From assembly GCF_014203355.1 (NCBI RefSeq), contig NZ_JACHIR010000001.1:6140038-6204037 (forward strand): 64,000 nt of DNA, given 5' to 3'. The notes below the pieces were generated by a model. The model had not been told where the DNA came from and searched no databases. It worked only from the letters and a program-made list of their open reading frames with translations. The DNA is from Kutzneria kofuensis (GTDB taxonomy: Bacteria > Actinomycetota > Actinomycetes > Mycobacteriales > Pseudonocardiaceae). Every line of letters starts with the position of its first letter. The stretch's first letter is position 1. The position numbers were made by a program, and so were the translations under genes. Positions 9,271 to 16,341 of this stretch are shown one piece after another.

Positions 9271-10578
9271 ATGAGTGACGTGGCTCTCATCCGCACCCAG
9301 CGGCTGCGCGCCGCGGTCGCGAGCACGATCGGAACGTCGATCGAGTGGTACGACTTCTTCCTCTACGGCACGGCGGCGGCGCTGATCTTCCCGAAGCTGT
9401 TCTTCCCGGGGAGCACGCCGTTCGCGGGTGTGCTGGCGGCGTTCGGCACGCAGTTCGTGGGCTTCGCGGCGAGACCGATCGGGGCCGCGGTGTTCGGCCA
9501 CTTCGGCGACCGGATCGGCCGCCGGGGCACGCTGATCGGCACGTTGCTGACGATGGGCATCGGCACGCTGCTGATCGGCTGCCTGCCCACGGCGGAGGCG
9601 ATCGGGGTCGCCGCGCCGGTCCTGCTGACGATTCTGCGGATCGCGCAGGGCATCGGGGTCGGTGGCGAGTGGGGCGGCTCGGTGCTGCTGGCGATGGAGT
9701 GGGGGGATCAGCGCAAGCGCGGCCTGATGGCCAGCTTGCCGCAGCTGGGGGTGCCGATCGGTCTGCTGCTGTCGACGGGGGTGGTGCGGCTGGTGTCGAG
9801 CTGGGCCGGCGACGGCTTCCTGGCCTGGGCCTGGCGGATTCCGTTCCTGCTCAGCGTGGTGCTCATCGGCATCGGCCTGTACGTCCGGATGCGCGTGCTG
9901 GAGTCGCCGCAGTTCGAGACGGTGGTGTCGAAGGAAGCCGTTGTGCGCCAACCGGTCTGGCAGGCGATCGTCGAGCACCCGAGGGAGATCCTCAGTGCGG
10001 CGTTCCTGCGCATGTCCGAGCAGGCGCCGTTCTACCTGTTCATCACCTTCGTGCTGACCTACGGCACCAAGCAGCTCAAGCTGAACCAGGACGACCTGCT
10101 CGGCTACACGATGATCGCGGCGGCGGCCGGGGTGATCTGCGTGCCGCTGTTCGGCTGGCTGTCCGACCGCATCGGCCGCAAACTGATGTACGGCATCGGA
10201 ATCGTCTGCGTCGGCCTGTACGCGTTCCCGTACTTCGGACTGCTCAACACGAAAGTCGCCGGCCTTGTGCTGGTCGGCATCGTGATTTCCCTTGTCCTGC
10301 ACGCCATGCAGTACGGCCCGCAGGCGGCGCTGATCGCGGAGTCCTTCGGCACCAACGTCCGCTACTCCGGCGCCGGCCTCGGCTACCAGCTGGCGTCGGT
10401 GATCGCCGGCGGCCCCGCGCCGCTGATCGCCACCGCCATCCTCGCCAGCACGTCGTCGAGCACGTGGATCAGCTGGTACATCGTCGGCTGCGCCGTGGTG
10501 GCCTTCCTCGCACTGCTGGCGCTACCACGGCGGGTGCACGCCGAGCAAGTCGAAACCGTGGGAACGGACCTTTCCTAA
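9271..10578 (+). CDS. MFS transporter, metabolite:H+ symporter (MHS) family, probable uronate/aldarate uptake
   Basis: A 435-aa inner-membrane symporter with about 12 membrane segments. SIEWYDFFLYGTAAAL near the start and GHFGDRIGRR after segment 2 are typical of the MHS subfamily (ShiA/ProP-like); a second copy, GWLSDRIGRK, lies between segments 8 and 9. ATG 9271 gives the usual family start. It stands at the left end of the uronate cluster, so uptake of a hexuronate or aldarate is the likely job, but substrate is inferred from context only. The stop codon and last few codons lie inside a 49-nt palindrome, so the C-terminal tail may have been created by its arrival. Confidence 0.85.
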   Translation: MSDVALIRTQRLRAAVASTIGTSIEWYDFFLYGTAAALIFPKLFFPGSTPFAGVLAAFGTQFVGFAARPIGAAVFGHFGDRIGRRGTLIGTLLTMGIGTLLIGCLPTAEAIGVAAPVLLTILRIAQGIGVGGEWGGSVLLAMEWGDQRKRGLMASLPQLGVPIGLLLSTGVVRLVSSWAGDGFLAWAWRIPFLLSVVLIGIGLYVRMRVLESPQFETVVSKEAVVRQPVWQAIVEHPREILSAAFLRMSEQAPFYLFITFVLTYGTKQLKLNQDDLLGYTMIAAAAGVICVPLFGWLSDRIGRKLMYGIGIVCVGLYAFPYFGLLNTKVAGLVLVGIVISLVLHAMQYGPQAALIAESFGTNVRYSGAGLGYQLASVIAGGPAPLIATAILASTSSSTWISWYIVGCAVVAFLALLALPRRVHAEQVETVGTDLS

Positions 10579-10607
10579 ACTCGGAGTTTAGGAAAGGTCC
10601 GTTCCCA
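10559..10607. terminator. 49-nt perfect palindrome between convergent genes
   Basis: 24-nt arms (10559-10582 and 10584-10607) are exact reverse complements around one central base. The left arm contains the end and stop (10576-10578) of the transporter gene, and the right arm ends 7 nt before the stop of convergent aldH. It is suited to bidirectional termination. Its length and perfection exceed most terminators here, suggesting a dispersed palindromic repeat. Confidence 0.75.
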
Positions 10608-10614
10608 GCATCAG

Positions 10615-12111
10615 TTACCTGGTGCCCAGCACGCCGTCGAAGCGGCGGGGGATGCCGAGCGGGTTGCCGGCCTGCAGCTCCGGCGGCAGCAGCTCCTCGG
10701 GCCAGCTCTGGTACGTCACCGGCACCAGCCAGCGCCGGATCGCCGTCGCGCCGACGGAGGTGAACAGCGAGTTGGTCGTCGCCGGCCACGGGCCGCCGTG
10801 CTGCATGCCCCACGCCACGGCGACGCCGGTCGGCCAGGCGTTGAAGATCAGCCGCCCGGCCACCGCCTGCAGCGCGGCGCCGACACGGCCGGTGAGCTCG
10901 TGTTCCTGAGCGGAAGCGTGCACCGTGGCGGTCAGCGAACCCGGCAGCTGCGGCAGAACCGCCAGCAGCTCCTCGGGATCGGTGTACGTGACGACCACAG
11001 CCGCCGGCCCGAAGTGCTCCTCGGTCAGCGTGCCCAGGTTGGCGGCGAAGGTCTTCAGCTCGGTGGTGAACAGCTTCGGCGCCACGCTGTAGCCCTGCGC
11101 CGGGTCGGTGCCGGTGGCGGCCAGTTCGACCAGGTCGCTGCCGGCCAACGAGTCCACACCGGACCGGTAGCCCTGCTGCATCCGCTCGTTGAGCATCGGC
11201 CCGCCGGACGAGGCGTCCACGGCGGCGGTCAGCGCCTCCACCATCGACGCCGGCGCGAACAGCAGGCCCGGGTTGGTGCAGAACTGCCCGACGCCGAGGG
11301 TGAGCGAGCCGGCGAAGCCGGCGGCGGTCTCCTCGGTCGCCGCGCCCGGCAGGATCACCGTCGGGTTGACGCTGCCCAGCTCGCCGTAGAACGGGATCGG
11401 CTCGGGCCGACTGGTGGCCAGGTCGAACAGGGCTCGCCCGCCGCCGGTGGACCCGGTGAAACCCACCGCCTTGACGGCCGGGTGCTGCACGAGCCGGGGC
11501 CCGGCCGCCAAGCCGTGCACGATGCCGAACACGCCCTCGGGCAGCGTGGCGGCGACGATCCGGGCGGTCTCGTGGGACGTCCGCGGGTGCGACGGGTGCG
11601 CCTTCACGATCACCGGCGATCCGGCGGCCAGCGCGGACGCGGTGTCGCCGCCGGCGACGGAGAAGGCGAACGGGAAGTTGCTCGCGGCGAACACGGCGAC
11701 GGGCCCGATCGACCGCAGGATGCGGCGCAGCTCCGGCCGCGGCGGCACGGTGGTGGCGTCCGCGGTGTCGATGGTGGCTTCGAGGTAGCTGCCTTCGCGC
11801 AGCACCGACGCGAACAGCCGCAACTGGTTCGTGGTGCGCTTCAGCTCGCCCGACAGCCGAGGCCGGCCGAGCGCGGTCTCACTGTCCGCGGTGGACACGA
11901 GCAGCTCGGACTCGGCGTCCAACGCGTCCGCGACCCGCTCCAACGCCTCGGCCCGCTGCTCGGAAGTCGTCGCCGACCAACCGGAAGCGACGGCCTTGGC
12001 GACGATCGCGTCCAGCTCGGCGTCCGAAGTGGACTCGATCGGCTCGCCGAAGGGTTCTCCGGTGCGAGGGTTGTAGCCCTGAATGGCGCTCATTCGACCA
12101 GAATCCGTCAT
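10615..12111 (-). CDS. aldehyde dehydrogenase, probable 2-oxoglutarate semialdehyde dehydrogenase (NADP+)
   Basis: Oxidises 2-oxoglutarate semialdehyde to 2-oxoglutarate, the last step of the oxidative uronate route. At 498 aa it has the normal aldehyde dehydrogenase length. Visible are AASNFPFAFSVAGGD (cofactor-binding region), KAHPSHP, FTGSTGGGRALFD (dinucleotide loop), YGELGSVNPTVI (catalytic Glu) and VGQFCTNPG (catalytic Cys). This form matches the ketoglutarate semialdehyde dehydrogenase branch. ATG 12111 overlaps the stop of udh by 4 nt (ATGA), so translation is coupled; a second in-frame ATG lies at 12093. Specificity is supported by the cluster, not by sequence alone. Confidence 0.87.
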   Translation of the reverse strand: MTDSGRMSAIQGYNPRTGEPFGEPIESTSDAELDAIVAKAVASGWSATTSEQRAEALERVADALDAESELLVSTADSETALGRPRLSGELKRTTNQLRLFASVLREGSYLEATIDTADATTVPPRPELRRILRSIGPVAVFAASNFPFAFSVAGGDTASALAAGSPVIVKAHPSHPRTSHETARIVAATLPEGVFGIVHGLAAGPRLVQHPAVKAVGFTGSTGGGRALFDLATSRPEPIPFYGELGSVNPTVILPGAATEETAAGFAGSLTLGVGQFCTNPGLLFAPASMVEALTAAVDASSGGPMLNERMQQGYRSGVDSLAGSDLVELAATGTDPAQGYSVAPKLFTTELKTFAANLGTLTEEHFGPAAVVVTYTDPEELLAVLPQLPGSLTATVHASAQEHELTGRVGAALQAVAGRLIFNAWPTGVAVAWGMQHGGPWPATTNSLFTSVGATAIRRWLVPVTYQSWPEELLPPELQAGNPLGIPRRFDGVLGTR

Positions 12112-12932
12112 AGGGTCTGCTCCTTGACGGCGGTGTCCCAGGCGGATGTCACCCAGACGCCGCCAACGTAGTTCAGCTCGGGGCCGTCCGGGGCAGGCAT
12201 GCCGTGCTCGGCGATGATCTCTTCCGCGAACCGCTCCGAGTCGTCCTCCGACTGGTATCCCAACGCTTTGGCCTCGTCCAGGGATACCCAGCGGCGAGTG
12301 TTGTCGGACACGCCCCAGATCACCCGGAAGCCCGGCGAGGGCGTGGCCAGGCAGGCCTCCAGCATGCGGGCGCAGTCGTCCGGCGACAGCCAGGTGGACA
12401 GCATGCGCACGTCCCGCGGCTTCTCGAAGCAGGACCCGATCCGGATGGCGATCACGTCCAGGCCGTAGCGGTCGGAGTACAGCGCGCCCAGCGCCTCCAC
12501 GGCGACCTTGCTGACGCCGTAGTACGTGTCGGGGCGCGGGAACGCGTAGTCGGGCGTGTCCTCGGCGCCGCGCCGGTGGAAGCCCGCGGCGTGGTTGGAG
12601 CTGGCCAGGACGACCCGCTTGACGCCGTTTCGGCGGGCGGCCTCCAGCACTGTGTGCGTGCCGTCGATGTTGACCGACAGGATGTCCTTCCACGGCTGTT
12701 CCAGGCTGTGCCCGCCGAGGTGGATGACGGCGTCGACGCCCGCGCAGGCGGCGTCCATCGCCGCCTGGTCGGTGACGGACGCGGTCAGCAGCTCGACGTT
12801 CTCGCCGTCACTCGCGGCCGGCAGCTCGCCGATGTCCAGCAGCCGCAGCACGCGGCCCGCCGCGGCGAGTCTCGGCCGCATCAGGGTGCCGACGCCGCCG
12901 GCGGCGCCAGTGATCAGGATGCGTTCGGTCAC
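12108..12932 (-). CDS. udh: uronate dehydrogenase (NAD+)
   Basis: A short-chain/extended dehydrogenase that oxidises glucuronate or galacturonate to the aldarolactone. At 274 aa it is close to known Udh enzymes. It has a Rossmann glycine motif at the N-terminus (ITGAAGGVGT), LGGHSLEQPW, SSNHAAGFH and the catalytic YYGVSK (Tyr and Lys). GTG 12932 is preceded by GGAGG at a good distance. It is the first gene of a two-gene unit with the aldehyde dehydrogenase. A palindromic operator at 12950-12965 lies directly upstream, in the gap after iclR. Confidence 0.88.
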   Translation of the reverse strand: MTERILITGAAGGVGTLMRPRLAAAGRVLRLLDIGELPAASDGENVELLTASVTDQAAMDAACAGVDAVIHLGGHSLEQPWKDILSVNIDGTHTVLEAARRNGVKRVVLASSNHAAGFHRRGAEDTPDYAFPRPDTYYGVSKVAVEALGALYSDRYGLDVIAIRIGSCFEKPRDVRMLSTWLSPDDCARMLEACLATPSPGFRVIWGVSDNTRRWVSLDEAKALGYQSEDDSERFAEEIIAEHGMPAPDGPELNYVGGVWVTSAWDTAVKEQTL

Positions 12933-12949
12933 GGGGTGTGGCCTCCATG

Positions 12950-12965
12950 TTGCAAACGTTTACAA
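12950..12965. promoter_or_regulatory. operator-like palindrome upstream of udh
   Basis: TTGCAAACGTTTACAA is a 16-bp inverted repeat with a single mismatched pair and centre AACGTT. It lies 18-33 nt before the udh start, between the iclR stop and the udh ribosome site. Its form is that of LacI-family operators, although an IclR-type protein cannot be excluded. Confidence 0.55.
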
Positions 12966-12982
12966 TTGCTTCAGAACGGTAC

Positions 12983-13774
12983 TCAGCGACCGAACTGACG
13001 CAAGACCTCGGTGATGGTCCGGGCGGCGGCGAGCAGCGCCCCGACGACCTGGCGCTCGTGCTCGGCGTCCAGCCGGCCGAGCGGCACCGAGCAGCTCATC
13101 GCGTCGATCACCGGGTTGCGGTACGGCAGCGCGACGGCGAAACAGCCGAGTCCGGGGGTGTTCTCCTCGCGCTCGTGCGCGTAGCCCTCGGCGTGAAACC
13201 TGGCGAGCTGCGCGTGCAGCTCGTCGTGGTCGGTGACGGTGTTCGGGGTGAGCGCCTCCAGCCGCTCCGGCAGCAGCGCCTCCACCTCGGCCCGGCTGCG
13301 CTCGGCCAGCAGCGCCTTGCCCAGCGAGGTGGCGTGCGCGGGCAGCCGGCGGCCGACGCGGGAGACCACGCGCAGGTGGTGCTCCGACTCGCGGCTGGCC
13401 AGGTAGACCACGTCCGCGCCGTCCAGGCGGGCGAGGTGCACGGTCTCGTTGATCTGCTGGCGCACCTGCTCCATCACCCGGATGGCGGTGCGCACCACGG
13501 GGTCGTGGTCCAGGTATGACGTGCCGACCAGCAGCGCCCGCACGCCGATGCCGTAGCTGCCGCGCTGCGGGTCGACCTCGACCCAGCCCCGGGACACCAG
13601 CGTCTGCAGCAGCATGTACAGGCTGGACTTGGGGTAGCTGAGCTCCTTGTGCAGCTCGGTCAGCGTGAGCTGGCGCTCGGAACGGGACATGACCTCGAGC
13701 AACTCGACGGTCCTGTCCGCGGATTTCACCGCTGCCGGCCTGGTGGGGGCCGCGCTGTCGACTGCCTCTGACAT
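12983..13774 (-). CDS. IclR family transcriptional regulator of the uronate cluster
   Basis: A 263-aa regulator. Residues of about 20-80 form the winged helix-turn-helix (VELLEVMSRSERQLTLTELHKEL, split as VELLEVMSRS then ERQLTLTELHKEL; recognition segment YPKSSLYMLLQTL), and about 95-255 form the IclR effector domain with SLGKALLAERS and CFAVALPYRNP. ATG 13774 has GGAGG 9 nt upstream. It is encoded between the udh-aldH unit and the divergent kdgD operon, the usual place for a pathway-specific regulator. The effector is probably a uronate, aldarate or keto-deoxy intermediate, by inference. An AACGTT-centred site lies in its own promoter region. Confidence 0.9.
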   Translation of the reverse strand: MSEAVDSAAPTRPAAVKSADRTVELLEVMSRSERQLTLTELHKELSYPKSSLYMLLQTLVSRGWVEVDPQRGSYGIGVRALLVGTSYLDHDPVVRTAIRVMEQVRQQINETVHLARLDGADVVYLASRESEHHLRVVSRVGRRLPAHATSLGKALLAERSRAEVEALLPERLEALTPNTVTDHDELHAQLARFHAEGYAHEREENTPGLGCFAVALPYRNPVIDAMSCSVPLGRLDAEHERQVVGALLAAARTITEVLRQFGR

Positions 13775-13793
13775 CTGATCGGCCTCCAGGACC

Positions 13794-13840
13794 TTGACAC
13801 ACGGTGGTTCTGATTCTTACAGTCCGTGCCAACGTTCACA
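13794..13840 (+). promoter_or_regulatory. sigma70-like promoter with AACGTT-centred site at its start point
   Basis: TTGACA (13794-13799), an 18-nt spacer and TACAGT (13818-13823) make a strong-looking plus-strand promoter. TGCCAACGTTCACA (13827-13840) covers the expected start point and also lies upstream of minus-strand iclR, so a bound protein could act on both directions. Confidence 0.5.
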
Positions 13841-13884
13841 AGTACGACCGGCATTCAGATACGTGAACCGCGAGGAGAGGGTCA

Positions 13885-13977
13885 ATGGCAGCCCCGATCT
13901 CCAGGCAGGCGGCCCGCGAGGCCGCGCCAGGGATCGCGGACGCAGCCGGGGCTCCGCCCTCGCGGTGGATCACCTGA
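13885..13977 (+). CDS. small reading frame (30 aa) with strong ribosome site, function unknown
   Basis: ATG 13885 follows GAGGAGAGGG at 4 nt and begins MAAPISRQAAREAAPG, ending in WIT after 30 residues. It starts about 55 nt after a likely promoter start and is followed 62 nt later by a terminator hairpin, so promoter, ribosome site, frame and terminator form a compact unit. The composition (Ala, Arg, Pro) gives no family match. It may be a leader peptide that couples translation to termination before kdgD, a small protein, or chance. Confidence 0.3.
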   Translation: MAAPISRQAAREAAPGIADAAGAPPSRWIT

Positions 13978-14039
13978 TGGCGGTCGCGACAGGCGTGGGC
14001 TCGACGGCTAACGGCGGCGGTGTCGTTGAGTCCCACAAG

Positions 14040-14074
14040 CCCGCGAGGCGGTGCCCGACGCACCGCCTCGCGGG
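14040..14074 (+). terminator. terminator or attenuator hairpin before the kdgD operon
   Basis: A perfect 15-bp stem (14040-14054 with 14060-14074) with a 5-nt loop, no U-tract. It lies between the small reading frame and kdgD, 105 nt before the kdgD start. Confidence 0.6.
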
Positions 14075-14113
14075 TACCCACCCTCGGGGTCAGGGACTGA
14101 CCGCGTCCTGGCG

Positions 14114-14127
14114 TGTAAACGTTTTCG
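14114..14127. promoter_or_regulatory. operator-like AACGTT site upstream of kdgD
   Basis: TGTAAACGTTTTCG has the same centre and near-identical left half as the reverse complement of the udh site (TTGTAAACGTTTGCAA). It lies 53 nt before the kdgD start. Confidence 0.5.
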
Positions 14128-14179
14128 CGAGCAACGATCGTCACGGATGTCGTCACAGGGCGAAGTCGAGAGGTCTGGA

Positions 14180-15085
14180 ATGCAACTGGATGGAGTGCTG
14201 TTCTTCCCGGTGACCCCGTTCACCCCCGACGGGGAGGTCGCGGAGGACGTGCTCGCCGAGCACGTCAAGCACGGCGTCGCGGCCGGGCCCGGCGGCGTGT
14301 TCGTGGCCTGCGGCACCGGTGAGTTCCATGCCCTGGAGCCCGAGGAGTTCGAGCGCACGGTGCGCGTCGCCGTCGAGGCGACCGCCGGGCGGGTGCCGGT
14401 CTTCGCCGGCGCGGGCGGCTCCGTCCCGCTGGCCCGCAAGTTCGCCGCCGCCGCCAAGCGCGCCGGCGCGGACGGCATCCTGCTGCTGCCGCCGTACCTG
14501 GTCGGCTGCCCGGCGCCGGGCGTGGCCCGCTACGTCACCGAGGTGGCGTCGGCCACCGACCTGCCGGTGATCGTCTACCAGCGCAACAACGCCGTCTTCA
14601 CGCCCGAGGCGGCGGTCGAGGTGGCCAAGCTGCCCAACGTGATCGGCTTCAAGGACGGCATCGGCGACCTGGACCTGATGCAGCGCATCGTGCTGTCGGT
14701 CCGGGAGAGCGTCGACAAGCCGTTCCAGTTCTTCAACGGCCTGCCCACCGCCGAGATGACCGTGCCGGCCTACCGGGGCATCGGCGTCGACCTCTACAGC
14801 TCCGCGGTGTTCTGCTTCGCACCGGAGATCTCGCTCGGCTTCTACAACGCTGTCACCAGCGGCGACACCGAGCGGGTGAACGCACTGCTGCACGGCTTCT
14901 TCAAGCCGCTGGTCGAGCTGCGCGACAAGGTGCCCGGCTACGCGGTGTCGCTGGTCAAGGCGGCCGTCGTGCGGGGCGGGCTGGACGTGGGCGGCGTGCG
15001 GCCGCCGCTGCTGGACCCGACCGAGGAGCACCTCGCCGAGCTGGACCGGATCGTCGAGACCGGCCGAAGGCTGGTGGCCGGATGA
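14180..15085 (+). CDS. kdgD: 5-dehydro-4-deoxyglucarate dehydratase (DHDPS family)
   Basis: Converts 5-keto-4-deoxyglucarate to 2-oxoglutarate semialdehyde with loss of water and CO2. At 301 aa it has the normal length for this TIM-barrel family. VFVACGTGEFHAL is the substrate-binding turn, VIVYQRNNAVF carries the catalytic Tyr, and VIGFKDGIGD carries the Schiff-base Lys. ATG 14180 follows GAGAGG at about 8 nt; upstream in-frame starts have no ribosome site. It is first in an operon with gudD and an unknown gene, with ATGA overlap to gudD. Confidence 0.92.
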   Translation: MQLDGVLFFPVTPFTPDGEVAEDVLAEHVKHGVAAGPGGVFVACGTGEFHALEPEEFERTVRVAVEATAGRVPVFAGAGGSVPLARKFAAAAKRAGADGILLLPPYLVGCPAPGVARYVTEVASATDLPVIVYQRNNAVFTPEAAVEVAKLPNVIGFKDGIGDLDLMQRIVLSVRESVDKPFQFFNGLPTAEMTVPAYRGIGVDLYSSAVFCFAPEISLGFYNAVTSGDTERVNALLHGFFKPLVELRDKVPGYAVSLVKAAVVRGGLDVGGVRPPLLDPTEEHLAELDRIVETGRRLVAG

Positions 15086-16341
15086 AGATCACCGAGATCG
15101 TCCTGACCCCGATCGCGTTCCGCGACCCGCCCCTGCTGAACTCCGTCGGCGTGCACGAGCCGCTGGCGCTGCGCACGATCATCGAGATCCACACCGACGA
15201 GGGCGTCAGCGGCCTCGGCGAGACCTACGGCGACGCCGGGCACCTGGAGCGCACCCGCACGGTCGTGCCCGCCCTGATCGGGCTGGACGTCTACGACCTC
15301 AACGGCATGCACGCGGCCGTCGCCGCGGCGCTCGGCGGCACGGTCGGCACCGACCAGCACGGCCTGACCGGCCAGATGACCGGCATCGGCACCGTGGACC
15401 GGGTGTTCTCCCCGTTCGAGGTGGCCTGCCTGGACATCCAGGGCAAGCACCAGGGCCGGCCGGTGGTGGACCTGCTGGGCGGCAAGGTGCGCGACGCCGT
15501 GCCGTACAGCGCCTACCTGTTCTACAAGTGGGCCGGCCACCCCGACGCCGAGCCCGACGAGTGGGGCGCGGCACTCGACCCGGCCGGCGTGGTCGCCCAG
15601 GCCCGCAAGCTGATCGACGAGTACGGCTTCGGCTCGATCAAGCTCAAGGGCGGCGTCTTCCCGCCCGAACAGGAGATCGAGGCCATCCGCGCGCTGCGCG
15701 AGGCGTTCCCGGACCACCCGCTGCGGCTGGACCCGAACGCGGTGTGGACGCCCGACACCTCCGTCAAGGTCGCCGAGCAGCTCGACGGCGTGCTGGAGTA
15801 TCTGGAGGACCCGACCTCGGACATCGAGGGCATGGCCGAGGTGGCCGCCCGGGTGGACATTCCCTTGGCCACCAACATGTGCGTCGTGTCGTTCGACCAC
15901 CTGCCGCCGGCGGTCCGGCAGAACGCCATCCAGGTGCTGCTGTCCGACCACCACTACTGGGGCGGCCTCACCCGGTCGCGGAGCCTCGCGCTGCTGTGCG
16001 AGACGTTCGGCATCGGGCTGTCCATGCACTCCAACTCGCACCTGGGCATCAGCCTGGCCGCGATGACCCACCTGGCCGCCGCCACCCCGAATCTGCGCTA
16101 CGCCTGTGACACGCACTATCCGTGGAACGCCGTCGACGACGTCGTGAAGCCGGGTGCACTGTCCTTCGTGGACGGTGCGGTGCCCGTGCCGAGCGGGCCC
16201 GGCCTGGGGGTCGAGCTCGATCGGGACGCGCTTGCCGTGGCGCATCAGCGGTTCCTGGACACCGACATCCGCAGCCGGGACGACACCGGCTACATGCAGC
16301 GGGTCGATCCGTCGTACGAGAGGAAGAACCCCCGGTGGTGA
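15082..16341 (+). CDS. glucarate/galactarate dehydratase-type enolase superfamily enzyme
   Basis: Dehydrates an aldarate to 5-keto-4-deoxyglucarate, the substrate of the preceding gene product. At 419 aa it shows the enolase-superfamily order: an N-terminal capping domain, then SIKLKGG (K-x-K base), RLDPNAVW, LEDPTSD and ATNMCVV (metal and acid positions), DHHYWGG (His-Asp region) and MHSNSHLGIS (His). It reads as the glucarate dehydratase group. ATG overlaps the kdgD stop (ATGA), so the two are coupled, and the unknown third gene overlaps its stop in the same way. Which aldarate (glucarate or galactarate) it prefers is not decided. Confidence 0.9.
   Translation: MKITEIVLTPIAFRDPPLLNSVGVHEPLALRTIIEIHTDEGVSGLGETYGDAGHLERTRTVVPALIGLDVYDLNGMHAAVAAALGGTVGTDQHGLTGQMTGIGTVDRVFSPFEVACLDIQGKHQGRPVVDLLGGKVRDAVPYSAYLFYKWAGHPDAEPDEWGAALDPAGVVAQARKLIDEYGFGSIKLKGGVFPPEQEIEAIRALREAFPDHPLRLDPNAVWTPDTSVKVAEQLDGVLEYLEDPTSDIEGMAEVAARVDIPLATNMCVVSFDHLPPAVRQNAIQVLLSDHHYWGGLTRSRSLALLCETFGIGLSMHSNSHLGISLAAMTHLAAATPNLRYACDTHYPWNAVDDVVKPGALSFVDGAVPVPSGPGLGVELDRDALAVAHQRFLDTDIRSRDDTGYMQRVDPSYERKNPRW

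Larger units (their letters stand above)
13775..14179. other. 405-bp divergent regulatory gap between iclR and kdgD
   Basis: The gap holds, left to right, a sigma70-like promoter (13794-13823), an AACGTT-centred site at its start point, a 30-codon reading frame with a strong ribosome site, a 15-bp terminator hairpin (14040-14074) and a second AACGTT site (14114-14127). This looks like either a small separate transcript or an attenuated leader of the downstream operon. Confidence 0.6.

Noticed and set aside
13794-14213. Larger plus-strand frame across the iclR-kdgD gap
   Set aside because: No ribosome site at its start, and it overlaps the promoter, terminator and operator; only the 30-codon frame has a proper ribosome site.
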